A model generated the notes under the pieces. It was not told where the DNA came from. It worked only from the letters and a program-made list of their open reading frames with translations, and ran no database searches. From an uncultured Prevotellaceae bacterium (GTDB lineage: Bacteria; Bacteroidota; Bacteroidia; Bacteroidales; Bacteroidaceae), in the NCBI GenBank assembly GCA_900317305.1, contig ONGG01000009.1:1-64000 (forward strand): a DNA stretch of 64,000 nucleotides, read 5' to 3'. Below are positions 27,808-36,719 of the stretch, piece by piece (the first letter of the stretch is position 1; each line of letters begins with the position of its first letter). A program made the position numbers and the translations under genes.

Positions 27808-27883
27808 CGCCTCATAGAAAGGAACACCATGCCAACCATGGGAAAAATAAAAAAACACGAAAGAAAGCGAAAACATCCACCCA

Positions 27884-27918
27884 TTTTTTGCGAATGAGGA
27901 AAAAATGACTAAATTCGC
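27884..27918 (+). promoter_or_regulatory. Promoter of the xpt operon
   Basis: TTTTTTG (27884-27890), 19 bases, then TAAATTCGC (27910-27918), a good match except for one base in the -7 box. The start codon is 15 bases further on. Confidence 0.6.
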
Positions 27919-27933
27919 AGAAAACTTTGGATT

Positions 27934-28512
27934 ATGGCACTTGATATCTTGCACGACCGCATCCTCCGCGATGGCAAATGCCTCGAGGGCGGCATACTGA
28001 AAGTAGACATGTTCGTGAACCATGTCATCGACCCTCTGCTCATGCAGCAGATAGCCGTGGAGTTCCTGCGCCGCTTTGCCGACATCAAGGCGAACAAGAT
28101 TCTTACCATCGAGGCTTCAGGCATTGCCCCCGCCCTGATGCTGGGCTACCTGCTGAACATCCCCGTGGTATATGCCAAGAAGAAGGCCGCCTCGACCACC
28201 AGCGAAGCCTATGTCACCAAGGTGACGTCGTTTACCAAGCAGCGCGATTACAACATCGTCATCAGCAAGGAATACCTGAATGCCAACGACCACGTGCTCT
28301 TCATCGACGATTTCCTGGCCTATGGCAATGCCGGGAAAGGCATTATCGACCTGTGCCAACAGGCCGGTGCCACCATCGAGGGCATGGGATTCATCATCGA
28401 GAAAGAATTCCAGCACGGCCGCGAAGTGCTGCAGGCTGAGGGCATCAGCCGCATCGAGTCGATGGCCATTGTGGAGTCGCTCGACAACTGCCAGATCAAA
28501 CTGAAAGACTAA
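27934..28512 (+). CDS. xpt: Xanthine phosphoribosyltransferase
   Basis: This 192-residue PRTase converts xanthine and PRPP to XMP in purine salvage. It shows the Xpt hallmarks: [15 protein letters not shown] near the N-terminus, [19 protein letters not shown], the flexible-loop region [14 protein letters not shown], and the PRPP loop [15 protein letters not shown]. Length and order fit the family throughout. It is cytoplasmic. It leads a three-gene unit with an exported protein 25 bases downstream and a PIG-L deacetylase after that. The functional link between purine salvage and those genes is not obvious. No purine riboswitch-like leader was recognised. Confidence 0.95.
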   Translation: MALDILHDRILRDGKCLEGGILKVDMFVNHVIDPLLMQQIAVEFLRRFADIKANKILTIEASGIAPALMLGYLLNIPVVYAKKKAASTTSEAYVTKVTSFTKQRDYNIVISKEYLNANDHVLFIDDFLAYGNAGKGIIDLCQQAGATIEGMGFIIEKEFQHGREVLQAEGISRIESMAIVESLDNCQIKLKD

Positions 28513-28537
28513 CCCTATACACCACAAAAAACAAACC

Positions 28538-29368
28538 ATGCGACGACTATTCATTCTTTGCGCATTGCTGGCTATCATGGGCATGACTCATGCCCAGGGC
28601 ACCCAAGCACTCAAAGCCATGCAGGCGAAAGGCCTGCCCACCAACGCCATCCCCGCCAAGTACTATTTCCAGCACCAATTCGAGTCTCCCGAGGCGCTGC
28701 GCCAATTCGGTGAGGGCAGCCTAGACGAAAGCTCCATTGTGGTGCCCGATGCCCAAGGACAAGGTGGCGAGTCAACCATTTTCTTCTTCATCGTGCCCCA
28801 ACCCGTGAAGGCCGACCAAGACTTCGGCTTTGTGGACCTCTGGATTTTCGACGACGCCACCCAGCGCGCCCGCCGCATCTTCCACCAAAATCCCAACAAC
28901 TACGGTGAGCACATCGTCCTCGACATCCACATGATGGGCGACGTGAACGTGCGCGACTCGGTGTATACCGACAAAAAGACCCGCCAGCGCATCACACGCC
29001 ACCTGCGCACCGGATATCCCGTGGCCGCACTGCAAGTGCAACTCTACAACGGCACTGGCCACGGCATCATCTCCACCCTGCTTGTAGACGGACGTACCGG
29101 GAACACACAGTTGCTGGAACACCAGACGCCCGTGAAAGTGCTCTACCCCCTCACCAACATGCTCATGCTGGCCGAATGGAATATGGCACAAAGCTACCTC
29201 ATCACCACCGGTTCGGCGGTGAATTCCGACGACCCTTACCAGCCCACCGAGGATTTCGACATCTTCAGTCACATGAACTTCACCCCCATCCTTTACATCT
29301 ACACACCGAAAGGTCAACTTCTGAAAACCATCGAACTCCCCACCGAGTGTATCGACATGGTGAGGTGA
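28538..29368 (+). CDS. Exported protein of unknown function
   Basis: This 276-residue protein has a signal peptide (MRRLFILCALLAIMGMTHAQ). The mature domain is strand-rich, with GGESTIFFFIVPQPVKADQD, FVDLWIFDDATQRARRIF and LQVQLYNGTGHGIISTLLVD, and ends with phrases such as ILYIYTPKGQLLKTIEL. No family is recognised. It lies between xpt and the deacetylase gene with gaps of 25 and 16 bases, so it is probably co-transcribed. A periplasmic location is inferred. Confidence 0.65.
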   Translation: MRRLFILCALLAIMGMTHAQGTQALKAMQAKGLPTNAIPAKYYFQHQFESPEALRQFGEGSLDESSIVVPDAQGQGGESTIFFFIVPQPVKADQDFGFVDLWIFDDATQRARRIFHQNPNNYGEHIVLDIHMMGDVNVRDSVYTDKKTRQRITRHLRTGYPVAALQVQLYNGTGHGIISTLLVDGRTGNTQLLEHQTPVKVLYPLTNMLMLAEWNMAQSYLITTGSAVNSDDPYQPTEDFDIFSHMNFTPILYIYTPKGQLLKTIELPTECIDMVR

Positions 29369-29384
29369 CCTCAAACACAATACC

Positions 29385-30521
29385 ATGAACCTGAACCTCA
29401 CTTCCACCATCAAGGTGCCTGAGCACCGACTGCGCCGCGAAATCGTGGCCCTCTGCCGACAGACGGGGAAACCTGTACTCAAACTCTCTACCAAGGACTA
29501 CATCGACCACTTCATGGGACACTGGGTAGAGGAATACGGCTCTGCCGGACTGGTGAACATCGCCGTCTTCAACGAGCTGCAGCACACCATCACCGGATGG
29601 CCGGGCGGTAAGCCCGACGCCGACGACACCTACCGTCCCGAACGGGCCAACCCCTACCCCAAGCGCGTGGTGGTGTTCTCGCCACACCCCGACGACGATG
29701 TCATCTCGATGGGGGGCACGATACGCCGACTCATGCAACAGGGACACGACGTGCACATCGCCTACCAGACGAGCGGCAACATCGCCGTGAACGACGAGGA
29801 GGTGTCGCGGTTCATGCACTTCGTCAATGGCTTCAACCAATTGTTCGCCGGTGGCAGCGACCAGGTCATCAGCAAGAGTTACCAAACCATCAAGCAACTC
29901 ATCAACGAGCAGAGAGGCAGCAACGACGACCGCCAGGCCCTGCTCACCCTCAAAGGCCTCATCCGCCGTGGCGAGGCACGCCTGGCATGCGCCTACAACG
30001 GTATCGGCACCGACCACATCCACTTCCTCGACCTGCCCTTCTATGAGTCGGGACGGGTGGAGAAACTGCCCATGTCGGAGCGCGACGTTCTGCCCATACA
30101 GCAACTCATCGCCGGCATCAAGCCGCACCAGATTTTCGTGGCCGCCGACTTGGCCGACCCCCACGGCACCCACCGCAAATGCACCGATGCCGTGCTGGCC
30201 GCCGTCGACGAGGAGCGGAAAGCCCAGGCCGAGTGGACCAAAGACTGCCGTATATGGATGTACCGTGGCGCATGGGACGAGTGGGACGTGGCCGACATCG
30301 ACATGTGCGTGCCCATGAGTCCGGAGGAGTTGCGCGAGAAGCGCAACGCCATACTCAAGCACCAAAGCCAGATGGAGAGTGCCCCCTTCCTGGGCAACGA
30401 CGAACGACTGTTCTGGCAGCGGGCCGAAGACCGCAATCGCGCCACCGCCGAACTCTACGACGACCTGGGCCTGGCCTGCTACGAAGCCATGGAGGCTTTC
30501 GTGGAGTATAAATTCCAGTAA
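29385..30521 (+). CDS. Stand-alone PIG-L deacetylase related to NagB C-terminal domain
   Basis: This 378-residue protein has the PIG-L/LmbE zinc motif VVVFSPHPDDDVISMGG (His101, Asp103-105) and the later metal ligand region DLADPHGTHRKC. Its N-terminal 95 residues (LCRQTGKPVLKLSTKDYIDH, LQHTITGWPGGKPDADDTYR) match, by memory, the linker between the glucosamine-6-phosphate deaminase and PIG-L domains of long Bacteroidetes NagB fusions. The end matches too (HQSQMESAPFLGNDERLFWQ). The deaminase domain itself is absent and no remnant lies upstream, so this looks like a separated C-terminal half with a clean start. Action on an N-acetylated amino sugar is the family expectation. It is followed by a terminator. 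Confidence 0.88.
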   Translation: MNLNLTSTIKVPEHRLRREIVALCRQTGKPVLKLSTKDYIDHFMGHWVEEYGSAGLVNIAVFNELQHTITGWPGGKPDADDTYRPERANPYPKRVVVFSPHPDDDVISMGGTIRRLMQQGHDVHIAYQTSGNIAVNDEEVSRFMHFVNGFNQLFAGGSDQVISKSYQTIKQLINEQRGSNDDRQALLTLKGLIRRGEARLACAYNGIGTDHIHFLDLPFYESGRVEKLPMSERDVLPIQQLIAGIKPHQIFVAADLADPHGTHRKCTDAVLAAVDEERKAQAEWTKDCRIWMYRGAWDEWDVADIDMCVPMSPEELREKRNAILKHQSQMESAPFLGNDERLFWQRAEDRNRATAELYDDLGLACYEAMEAFVEYKFQ

Positions 30522-30539
30522 GCAGCCCGCCAACCCTAC

Positions 30540-30597
30540 AGCCAACCCCTGTCGCCGTTTGACAGATAAAAATCGGGGGTTGGCTGATTTTTTTTTC
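30540..30597 (+). terminator. Rho-independent terminator after the xpt operon
   Basis: AGCCAACCCC (30540-30549) pairs with GGGGTTGGCT (30576-30585), with an inner TGTC/GACA stem, followed by GA and nine T. Confidence 0.85.
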
Positions 30598-30617
30598 AAA
30601 GACACACCATAATCAAT

Positions 30618-30626
30618 TATCTTTGC
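30618..30626 (+). promoter_or_regulatory. Promoter -7 box of the LytS/LytTR pair
   Basis: TATCTTTGC lies 63 bases before the kinase start. The expected upstream box falls at the end of the terminator T-run (TTTTTTC), so the -33 element is weak. Confidence 0.55.
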
Positions 30627-30688
30627 GTTCTGAAACAGGTTTCACTGTCCTACAATGTTCCATCCTTCAAATGCATACTGCATGAAAC

Positions 30689-31912
30689 ATGAATACCTCT
30701 AAAGACGAACTGAAAGAAAACCTTGCCTACCTCACGGTCTGGCTACTGCTCCTGCTCACCCCCATCATCAGCATGGGCGTGCGCATGGTAGACGACAGCC
30801 AACTCACATTCAGATGGGAGGCAATCATACGCGAGTGGAGGGTCATCCTGCCCTTCCTCATCGTGTTTGTGGTGCACAACTACATGATAGCGCCACTGCT
30901 CATCTACAAGAAGAAGAAATGGCTGTATGTGGCACTCACGTTATGCGTGCTCGCGGTGTTCCAAACCTATCAATGCCAACACCGGCCTCCTTTTGAAAGA
31001 GGTCATCGGAAGATGGGGATGCACGATGGTGGAAGGCATGAACGCCCCGACCTACCGACACTGCCCCGCAATTCGGCCGACAGCAACGAGGTGGCCGACT
31101 TAGGGCGGCACCCAGCGGCCGAACCAAGGCACCCGGGAGAAGACCGCCCAGGCCATTTCGACGGCAAAGCCCCTTTCGACAGGCATATGGGCGAACCTCC
31201 CTTCCTCAGAGGTGAGCACGACATCATGGCCATCATCGTGATGCTGCTGATGATAGCGGCCAACCTGGGAGTGAAACAGTATTACAAGTCGCTGAACGAC
31301 CGCAAGCGCCTGCAAGACCTGGAGCGGAAAACCCTGGAGCAGCAACTGGAATACCTGAAATACCAGATCAACCCCCATTTCTTCATGAACACGCTCAACA
31401 ACATCCACGCACTGGTCGACATCGAGCCCGAGGAGGCCAAGCACAGCATCGTGGAACTCTCGAAGATGATGCGCTATGTGCTCTACGAGGGGGCCAAGAG
31501 CAGCGTACCCCTGCAGAAGGACATCGAATTCCTGAGAAACTACGTCACGCTGATGAAGTTGCGCTATACCGACAAGGTGAGCATCCGCTTCGACGTGCCC
31601 GACGACATCACCAACAAGATGGTGCCACCTATGCTGCTCATCACCTTCGTGGAGAATGCGTTCAAACATGGCGTGAGTTACCGCAACCCGTCGTTCATCG
31701 ACATCCACATCACCACCTCGGGCGACACCCTGGCGTTCGTGTGCCGCAACAGCAAGACCGACAAGGAGCCCGACCTCGAGGGGGGCGTGGGACTGAAGAA
31801 CACCCGCCAGCGGCTCGACCTCATCTATGGCAACGACTACCGACTCGACATCGACGACGGCGAGGATACCTATGAGGTGACATTGGAATTGAAACTACAC
31901 GACAAACCATAA
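30689..31912 (+). CDS. LytS-family sensor histidine kinase with His-rich extracytoplasmic loop
   Basis: This 407-residue membrane kinase is of the His_kinase (PF06580) type. Four predicted helices (about 13-30, 52-70, 78-94, 178-195) precede the catalytic part. The phospho-accepting motif is YQINPHFFMNTLNNIHAL (His230). The N-box is LLITFVENAFKHGVSYRNPS and the G-box is GGVGLKNTRQRLDLIYG. Between helices 3 and 4 is a loop of about 80 residues, predicted periplasmic, containing nine histidines plus Met, Asp and Pro (PFERGHRKMGMHDGGRHERP and PFDRHMGEPPF within it). This could sense metal ions; that is inference. Its cognate regulator follows 14 bases downstream. Confidence 0.9.
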   Translation: MNTSKDELKENLAYLTVWLLLLLTPIISMGVRMVDDSQLTFRWEAIIREWRVILPFLIVFVVHNYMIAPLLIYKKKKWLYVALTLCVLAVFQTYQCQHRPPFERGHRKMGMHDGGRHERPDLPTLPRNSADSNEVADLGRHPAAEPRHPGEDRPGHFDGKAPFDRHMGEPPFLRGEHDIMAIIVMLLMIAANLGVKQYYKSLNDRKRLQDLERKTLEQQLEYLKYQINPHFFMNTLNNIHALVDIEPEEAKHSIVELSKMMRYVLYEGAKSSVPLQKDIEFLRNYVTLMKLRYTDKVSIRFDVPDDITNKMVPPMLLITFVENAFKHGVSYRNPSFIDIHITTSGDTLAFVCRNSKTDKEPDLEGGVGLKNTRQRLDLIYGNDYRLDIDDGEDTYEVTLELKLHDKP

Positions 31913-31926
31913 AAACAGACAGCACT

Positions 31927-32661
31927 ATGATAAGATGCCTTGCCATCGACGACGAGCCACTGGCACTCCGTCAGTTGGCCGCCTATATCCAGAAAATACC
32001 GTTCCTGCAACTCGTGAAAGCCTGCGAGAGTGCCCTCGAGGCCCGACAGATCTTGGAGGAAGAGATGATCGACGCCATCTTCGTCGACATCAACATGCCC
32101 GACCTCAATGGCATGGACTTCGTGAAATCGCTGGCCGCACCACCGCTAGTGGTCTTCACCACCGCCTACTCCGAGTATGCCATCGACGGATTCAAGGTAG
32201 ATGCCGTGGACTACCTGCTCAAGCCCTTCGGACTCGATGACATGAAGCGGGCGGCCAACAAAGTGAAGACCCGCTACGACCTGCTTAACGCCACCCCCAC
32301 CACGACGGTGACCACACCAACCGACAACGACAACACCATTTTCCTGAAAACGGAGCACCGCATGGTGAGGGTCGACATCGACAAGATACGATACATCGAG
32401 GGCATGAGCGAATACCTGCGCATCTATCTCGAGGGAGTGCAGCGGCCCCTTATCGTGTTGCTGAGCATGAAGAAAATGGAAGAGCGGTTGCCCAGCGCCA
32501 GTTTCATGCGCGTGCACCGCTCTTATATCATCAATTTGAGAAAAATACAGGAGGTGAACAAAAGCCGGGTCATCATGGACGCCGACACCTATATCCCCAT
32601 CGGAGATCTCTACCGCGAGGCTTTCAACAACTACCTTGACAAGAAATTCCTCGGAAAATAA
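31927..32661 (+). CDS. LytTR-family response regulator
   Basis: This 244-residue regulator has a receiver domain (1-120) with acidic residues Asp8-Asp9, phospho-acceptor Asp54 in FVDINMPDLNGMDF, and the conserved KPF (LLKPFGLDDM). The C-terminal LytTR DNA-binding domain (about 140-240) has FLKTEHRMVRVDIDKIRYIE, SFMRVHRSYIINLRKIQEV and YIPIGDLYREAFN. It should bind promoter DNA in response to phosphorylation by the LytS-type kinase encoded just upstream. Targets are unknown. Immediately after the stop comes a run of 9-bp tandem repeats. Confidence 0.95.
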   Translation: MIRCLAIDDEPLALRQLAAYIQKIPFLQLVKACESALEARQILEEEMIDAIFVDINMPDLNGMDFVKSLAAPPLVVFTTAYSEYAIDGFKVDAVDYLLKPFGLDDMKRAANKVKTRYDLLNATPTTTVTTPTDNDNTIFLKTEHRMVRVDIDKIRYIEGMSEYLRIYLEGVQRPLIVLLSMKKMEERLPSASFMRVHRSYIINLRKIQEVNKSRVIMDADTYIPIGDLYREAFNNYLDKKFLGK

Positions 32662-32684
32662 AAGACATAGCCCGGAATCAACTT

Positions 32685-32786
32685 GATGGGCATAATGGGC
32701 ATGATGGGCTCGATGGGCTTAATGGGCATGATGGGCTATGTAGATGCTATAGATACTATAGATGCTATAGATACTATAGATGCTAT
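32685..32786. repeat. 9-bp-period tandem arrays (GATGGGCAT and TAGATGCTA types)
   Basis: Six units of GATGGGCAT-like sequence (32685-32738) are followed by five units of TAGATGCTA/TAGATACTA (32741-32786). They occupy the whole spacer between the LytTR gene and the convergent DUF2490 gene. The similar period in unrelated unit sequences suggests a common origin mechanism. Confidence 0.85.
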
Positions 32787-32821
32787 TGGCTTTATAGCCT
32801 GGTAACGTGTGCTCTTCTGAA

Positions 32822-33595
32822 TTAGAACTTGAGCGTATAGCCCAGTCCTACGTAGTGACGGTTGTTCTCGTTGTCGTCCTTATCGTTCACTTTCTGGTAG
32901 CGGTAGAACATCGTCACCGCGTTTTTCTTGTTGATTTTCCATTCCGCGCCCACATTGTAGCGCACTTTATCGAGTTTCATCTCATTGAAAAGCTCCACGT
33001 TGGCAAATGGAGTGGCGGGGAAATCGTTGATTTTGTAGGTGACCTGAAAGCGGCTACGCAGCACGTTCTTGCCCTTGGCCGAATAGGTGTGCTCATCACC
33101 ATCCCAGTCTTCATCGTAGTAACTCCACCGCTGGTCGACGGTGTGCTCAGGACGATAGGTATACTGCCACCGCTCGCGGAGCGAGAATCCGAACTGCCCC
33201 AGTTTGTAACTTCCGGTGAGCGAGACATTGAAGCGATGGCGCGGTCCCCAGTATTGGGCGCATTTCTTGGGATCGCCAGCATTCACCACCCCATTGATCA
33301 CCTTCTTGTCATCGTCATCGTAATAGGAGATGCGTTCGTTGTTGTCGTAGATGAACACATAGCCAGCCGAGACCTTCAGCCACGACAGCAGTTTGTAACT
33401 GACGCTGACGCCTCCCGACCAGCGGTCCACTTCCTTCACGTCGTCGCGGGTGCGCATCTCGGCATCGAGCCCCAGCGTGAACTTCTTGTTGATTTTCTTC
33501 TCTGCCTCCACGGAGAGAATCGTCCCGAAGTCGTCTTGTGCGAAGCCAAAGGCGGGAATCAAGGCCAAGGCCAGCAGCAGGATTTTTCCTTTCAT
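32822..33595 (-). CDS. DUF2490 outer-membrane protein
   Basis: This 257-residue protein has a signal peptide (MKGKILLLALALIPAFGFAQ) and repeated amphipathic strands rich in Tyr and Trp (VSYKLLSWLKVSAGYVFIYD, FGFSLRERWQYTYRPEH). It ends NNRHYVGLGYTLKF with a C-terminal Phe, typical of outer-membrane barrels. The pattern fits DUF2490, a Bacteroidetes barrel family of unknown function. It follows the DUF4956 gene by 25 bases on the same strand, so VTC, DUF4956 and DUF2490 probably form one transcript. Confidence 0.8.
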   Translation of the reverse strand: MKGKILLLALALIPAFGFAQDDFGTILSVEAEKKINKKFTLGLDAEMRTRDDVKEVDRWSGGVSVSYKLLSWLKVSAGYVFIYDNNERISYYDDDDKKVINGVVNAGDPKKCAQYWGPRHRFNVSLTGSYKLGQFGFSLRERWQYTYRPEHTVDQRWSYYDEDWDGDEHTYSAKGKNVLRSRFQVTYKINDFPATPFANVELFNEMKLDKVRYNVGAEWKINKKNAVTMFYRYQKVNDKDDNENNRHYVGLGYTLKF

Positions 33596-33620
33596 TGTTT
33601 TAGGTGTTAGGGGTGAAGTA

Positions 33621-34292
33621 TTAATTTTCTGTAAATTCTGTGGTTTTCAGCTTCATCTTCTCGTCCACGCTGTTGCTCACGGTGTTGTCGTGACTGTTGT
33701 AGAACACTTTGATCACCGCCATGTCGCGCAGCATATCGATGCCACCCACCTCTACATTGATCACGTCGAGGCCCGTGCGCTCGCGGATATCGGCGATGAG
33801 GTCGTCGTGACGCTCAGGCTTGGTCAGTTCGATGCGGTCGTACTGGATCAGTTTGTAGGGAACCACCTTGAGCAGGCTCTCGCAGAGCCACACCACCACC
33901 ACGATGAGCATATTGGTGATGAGGAGTTCGGCCAGCGGCATAGTGGAAGCCAGTGCATTGACCACCGACAGGCAGAGAATGATGAAAAGGTAGGTCATCT
34001 CGCGTACGGGCATGGCATCGGTGCGGTAGCGCATGATGCTGAAGATGCCGAACATACCGATACCCACACCTATGCCGGTCTTCCCCTTCATATCCTCGAG
34101 CACGAAAATCATGAAGAATACGATGAAGAAGATAGCCACGCCGATGAGCATAAAAGTGAAGAAGAAGTCGCGGCGCTTGCTCTTCTTGTAGTAGAGCAGG
34201 TCGACAATCACCCAGTTCACTGCCACGCAAATGATAAAGCGCACCAGCATGTGCATGAATTCCGACGAGACGGAGAACAACAATTCGTTCAT
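33621..34292 (-). CDS. DUF4956 membrane protein
   Basis: This 223-residue protein has four or five hydrophobic helices in its first 145 residues (FIICVAVNWVIVDLLYY, FFFTFMLIGVAIFFIVF, ELLITNMLIVVVVWLCES). The conserved segment GIGVGIGMFGIFSIMRYRTD is the hallmark of DUF4956. A soluble tail follows (RTGLDVINVEVGGIDMLRDM). The family often neighbours VTC-domain proteins, as here, where the two genes overlap by four bases. By analogy with yeast VTC complexes it may be the membrane partner in polyphosphate synthesis or export, which is inference. Confidence 0.88.
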   Translation of the reverse strand: MNELLFSVSSEFMHMLVRFIICVAVNWVIVDLLYYKKSKRRDFFFTFMLIGVAIFFIVFFMIFVLEDMKGKTGIGVGIGMFGIFSIMRYRTDAMPVREMTYLFIILCLSVVNALASTMPLAELLITNMLIVVVVWLCESLLKVVPYKLIQYDRIELTKPERHDDLIADIRERTGLDVINVEVGGIDMLRDMAVIKVFYNSHDNTVSNSVDEKMKLKTTEFTEN

Positions 34293-35050
34293 AAGACAAA
34301 AGAGTTTGATTCGTTGGCGATTTTTCTGATATCAATGAGTTTGGGTTTGAAACGGTTCATCCGCAACGTGTCGTTGGTGAGTGCCGAGCCCATACAATAT
34401 TTGCTGAAACCATGAGGAAACACCCTGAGCTGCCTGAGCATCTCGAGCACAGGCGAGAAACAGAGGCCATCGCGCTTGAGTTCTACAATCACTAGCGGAG
34501 CCATCTTGCGGTCGGTGCCTGTCACCAGGTTGTGGAACTCAAGGTCGGTGTCGATGGTGAGCCGCTCGGTGCGTGCCTTGTTGACAAGAGTGAGGCGCCG
34601 GAAACGGTTTTGCAGTGCGGGCATCAGTCCTTCGTGACCATAGCGCAGGTGCTTGTCGATGAAATCCATCTTGAGGGCATCATTGATCAGCATGTCGGTC
34701 ACCTGCATCCGCTTTTTCTTGGTGCGACCATGGTTGTTCTTGGTTTTCACCTCGAGAAACTGCAGGTCGGAGGCCACGTAGGTGCGGAAACGGATTTTCT
34801 GCCGGTTGGCATGCCCATACTGATGGGTATAAAACATGTCGTAATGGGTAGTATCGAAATAGGTAGTCTCATACAGCATGTTGCGCTCGCCCTTGATTTC
34901 CTGGGCCAGGTATTCTTCCTGGGCCATCACGAGAAGTCGTGCCAACACCGGCATGGTGGTGACAAACTTGGTGTCGATACGGTTCATGAGCCGTATGCCA
35001 CTCATCTCGTCGAGTGTGATCGGATCAAATTGTCGGATGATGCGCTCCAT
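34289..35050 (-). CDS. VTC-domain protein (putative polyphosphate polymerase)
   Basis: The start at 35050 (MERIIRQFDPITLDEMSG) is chosen because the family begins about here; upstream in-frame codons lack conservation. The 253-residue protein has the VTC tunnel-domain features. These are RLMNRIDTKFVTTMPVLARLL, YFDTTHYDMFYTHQYGHANR, KIRFRTYVASDLQFLEVKTK and HGRTKKKRMQV, with alternating Arg/Lys/Glu that bind nucleotide and polyphosphate, and later LVIVELKRDG. In yeast Vtc4 this fold makes polyphosphate from ATP. The overlap with DUF4956 supports a shared complex. Catalytic ability is not provable here. Confidence 0.85.
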   Translation of the reverse strand: MERIIRQFDPITLDEMSGIRLMNRIDTKFVTTMPVLARLLVMAQEEYLAQEIKGERNMLYETTYFDTTHYDMFYTHQYGHANRQKIRFRTYVASDLQFLEVKTKNNHGRTKKKRMQVTDMLINDALKMDFIDKHLRYGHEGLMPALQNRFRRLTLVNKARTERLTIDTDLEFHNLVTGTDRKMAPLVIVELKRDGLCFSPVLEMLRQLRVFPHGFSKYCMGSALTNDTLRMNRFKPKLIDIRKIANESNSFVL

Positions 35051-35210
35051 GATTCTGCCTATGGTTGAAGATTCGAAGCCAGCCTCTCGCTTGCCTATGA
35101 TGATAACGCAAAGACATGGCGAATCGTATATCCCGCGAGGGAACATTCAGCCAACTGCCAAAAATCTTCAACTAACGGCCATGGCGTGCATGGCCGATGG
35201 TGGAGTGAGA

Positions 35211-36221
35211 CTATTTTACATTGCCTACCTTGATGAGATACTCTGCTATCTGCACAGCATTGAGGGCAGCACCTTTCCTGATTTGGTCGCCGCTGAGCCA
35301 CAGGGTGAGACCGCAGTCCTCTGCAAGGTCCTTACGCACGCGGCCCACGAAGATGTCGTCTTTTCCGGCGGTGTCGAGCGGCATGGGGTAAACCAGGTTG
35401 GCCGGATCGTCGCAGAGCGTGCATCCAGCGGCATTGGCGATGGCGTTCTGTGCCTCCTCTACCGAGAGAGGACGCTCAGTCTCTATCCACACACTCTCGG
35501 AGTGCGACCTGAGCGATGACACCCTCACGCAGGTGGCCGAGCAACGGACGTCGGAATGCATGATCTTGCGGGTCTCGTTAAACATCTTCATCTCTTCCTT
35601 GGTATAGCCATTGGGCTGGAAGACATCTATCTGTGGTATGACGTTATAAGCCAACTGATGGGGAAACTTCTTCACCGTCACGGGTTTCTGCTCCACAATC
35701 TCACGGTACTGCTGCTCGAGTTCGGCCATGGCTGCTGCTCCGGCGCCACTGGCGCTCTGGTAGCTCGACACACGGATGCGGCGGATGTGCGACAGTTGCT
35801 CGAGGGGTTGCAGCACCACCACCATCATGATTGTGGTGCAGTTGGGGTTGGCGATGATGCCCCGTGGGCGGTTGAGCGCGTCGCTAGCGTTGCACTCTGG
35901 CACCACCAAGGGCACGTCGTCATCCATACGGAAAGCACTCGAGTTGTCGATCATCACCGCACCATATTTAGTGATGGTGTCGGCAAATTCCTTGGAGGTA
36001 CCGGCTCCTGCCGATGTGAATGCGATGTCCACGTCCTTGAAGTCGTCGTTGTGCTGAAGGAGTTTCACCTCATAATCCTTACCACGGAAGGAATATTTAC
36101 GTCCGGCACTACGTTCCGACCCGAAAAGTACAAGGTCGTCAAGGGGGAAGTTACGCTCGTCGAGCACGCGCAGGAATTCTTGTCCTACGGCTCCGCTGGC
36201 ACCTACAATTGCTACTCTCAT
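35211..36221 (-). CDS. asd: Aspartate-semialdehyde dehydrogenase
   Basis: The 336-residue form starting [20 protein letters not shown] is chosen; an ATG 11 codons upstream is in the A-rich leader. The enzyme reduces aspartyl phosphate to the semialdehyde for lysine, threonine, methionine and cell-wall diaminopimelate. Visible are the NADP-binding [24 protein letters not shown], the catalytic-cysteine motif [11 protein letters not shown] (Cys128) and [13 protein letters not shown]. Length is standard. It has its own promoter and lies 160 bases upstream of the VTC gene on the same strand. Confidence 0.96.
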   Translation of the reverse strand: MRVAIVGASGAVGQEFLRVLDERNFPLDDLVLFGSERSAGRKYSFRGKDYEVKLLQHNDDFKDVDIAFTSAGAGTSKEFADTITKYGAVMIDNSSAFRMDDDVPLVVPECNASDALNRPRGIIANPNCTTIMMVVVLQPLEQLSHIRRIRVSSYQSASGAGAAAMAELEQQYREIVEQKPVTVKKFPHQLAYNVIPQIDVFQPNGYTKEEMKMFNETRKIMHSDVRCSATCVRVSSLRSHSESVWIETERPLSVEEAQNAIANAAGCTLCDDPANLVYPMPLDTAGKDDIFVGRVRKDLAEDCGLTLWLSGDQIRKGAALNAVQIAEYLIKVGNVK

Positions 36222-36299
36222 TTTTCCTATTTCTTTTGTTTTGTTAGTTTTCATGTGCCAAAAAACATCATTTCGAAAGCATTGACACGTTTTGGGCTA

Positions 36300-36331
36300 C
36301 AAAGTTACTGCTTGACGAGCGAAAAGCCAAA
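36300..36331 (-). promoter_or_regulatory. Promoter of asd
   Basis: Minus-strand TTTG (36328-36331), 20 bases, then TAACTTTG (36300-36307). Confidence 0.75.
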
Positions 36332-36363
36332 CAAAACCAAATATATTTCACATTTTTCTCATG

Positions 36364-36472
36364 TTGATGCTATAGATATTATAGATGCGATAGATGATAT
36401 AGATGCGATAGATGATATAGTTGCTATAGATTTTATAGTTGCTATAGATTTTATAGTTGCTATAGATGCTAG
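36364..36472. repeat. 9-bp-period tandem array (GATGCTATA type), with inverted GGAGTTCAG repeats beside it
   Basis: Twelve units of nine bases: GATGCTATA, GATATTATA, GATGCGATA, GATGATATA, GTTGCTATA, GATTTTATA and recurrences. Units alternate in pairs, suggesting 18-bp duplications. Directly to the right (36482-36516) is the reverse complement of the AGGAGTTCAG repeats seen next to the array at 48286. Both frames are open by chance, but no gene is supported. Confidence 0.85.
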
Positions 36473-36661
36473 CCGTGGTAATGTCTGAACTGAACTCCTG
36501 TACTTCTGAACTCCTGAAAAAAGGGGGGAATGTGATACTTGAAACGCATATTTCGGACAGCTTTTTTGGCTCTTTCTTCTTTTTGTCTTGTTTCATGTTG
36601 TCTGTCGTATCTACTTAGGAAGAAAAACGTTCAGATACTTTTATTCTATACAGACTCGTCC

Positions 36662-36670
36662 TATCTTTGC
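36662..36670 (+). promoter_or_regulatory. Promoter -7 box of the small membrane-protein gene
   Basis: TATCTTTGC; TTTT at 36639-36642 is 19 bases upstream in place of TTTG. The start codon is 50 bases downstream after an A-rich leader. Confidence 0.6.
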
Positions 36671-36719
36671 ATCAGAGTTCAAACAAAAACAATTTAAACA
36701 AATAAAAAAACATACAACT

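Noticed and set aside
32685-36472. CRISPR array at the tandem repeats
   Set aside because: Units are 9 bp without unique spacers of 25-40 bp, and no cas genes are present.
35556-36488. 310-codon plus-strand frame ending in repeated Ala-Ile-Asp units
   Set aside because: It is antisense to asd and runs into the 9-bp tandem array, which is open in any frame that is a multiple of three; no coding evidence.
36348-36596. Minus-strand frame with repeated Ile-Tyr-Ser-Asn-Tyr units
   Set aside because: Produced by the same 9-bp array; no start signals and no family resemblance.
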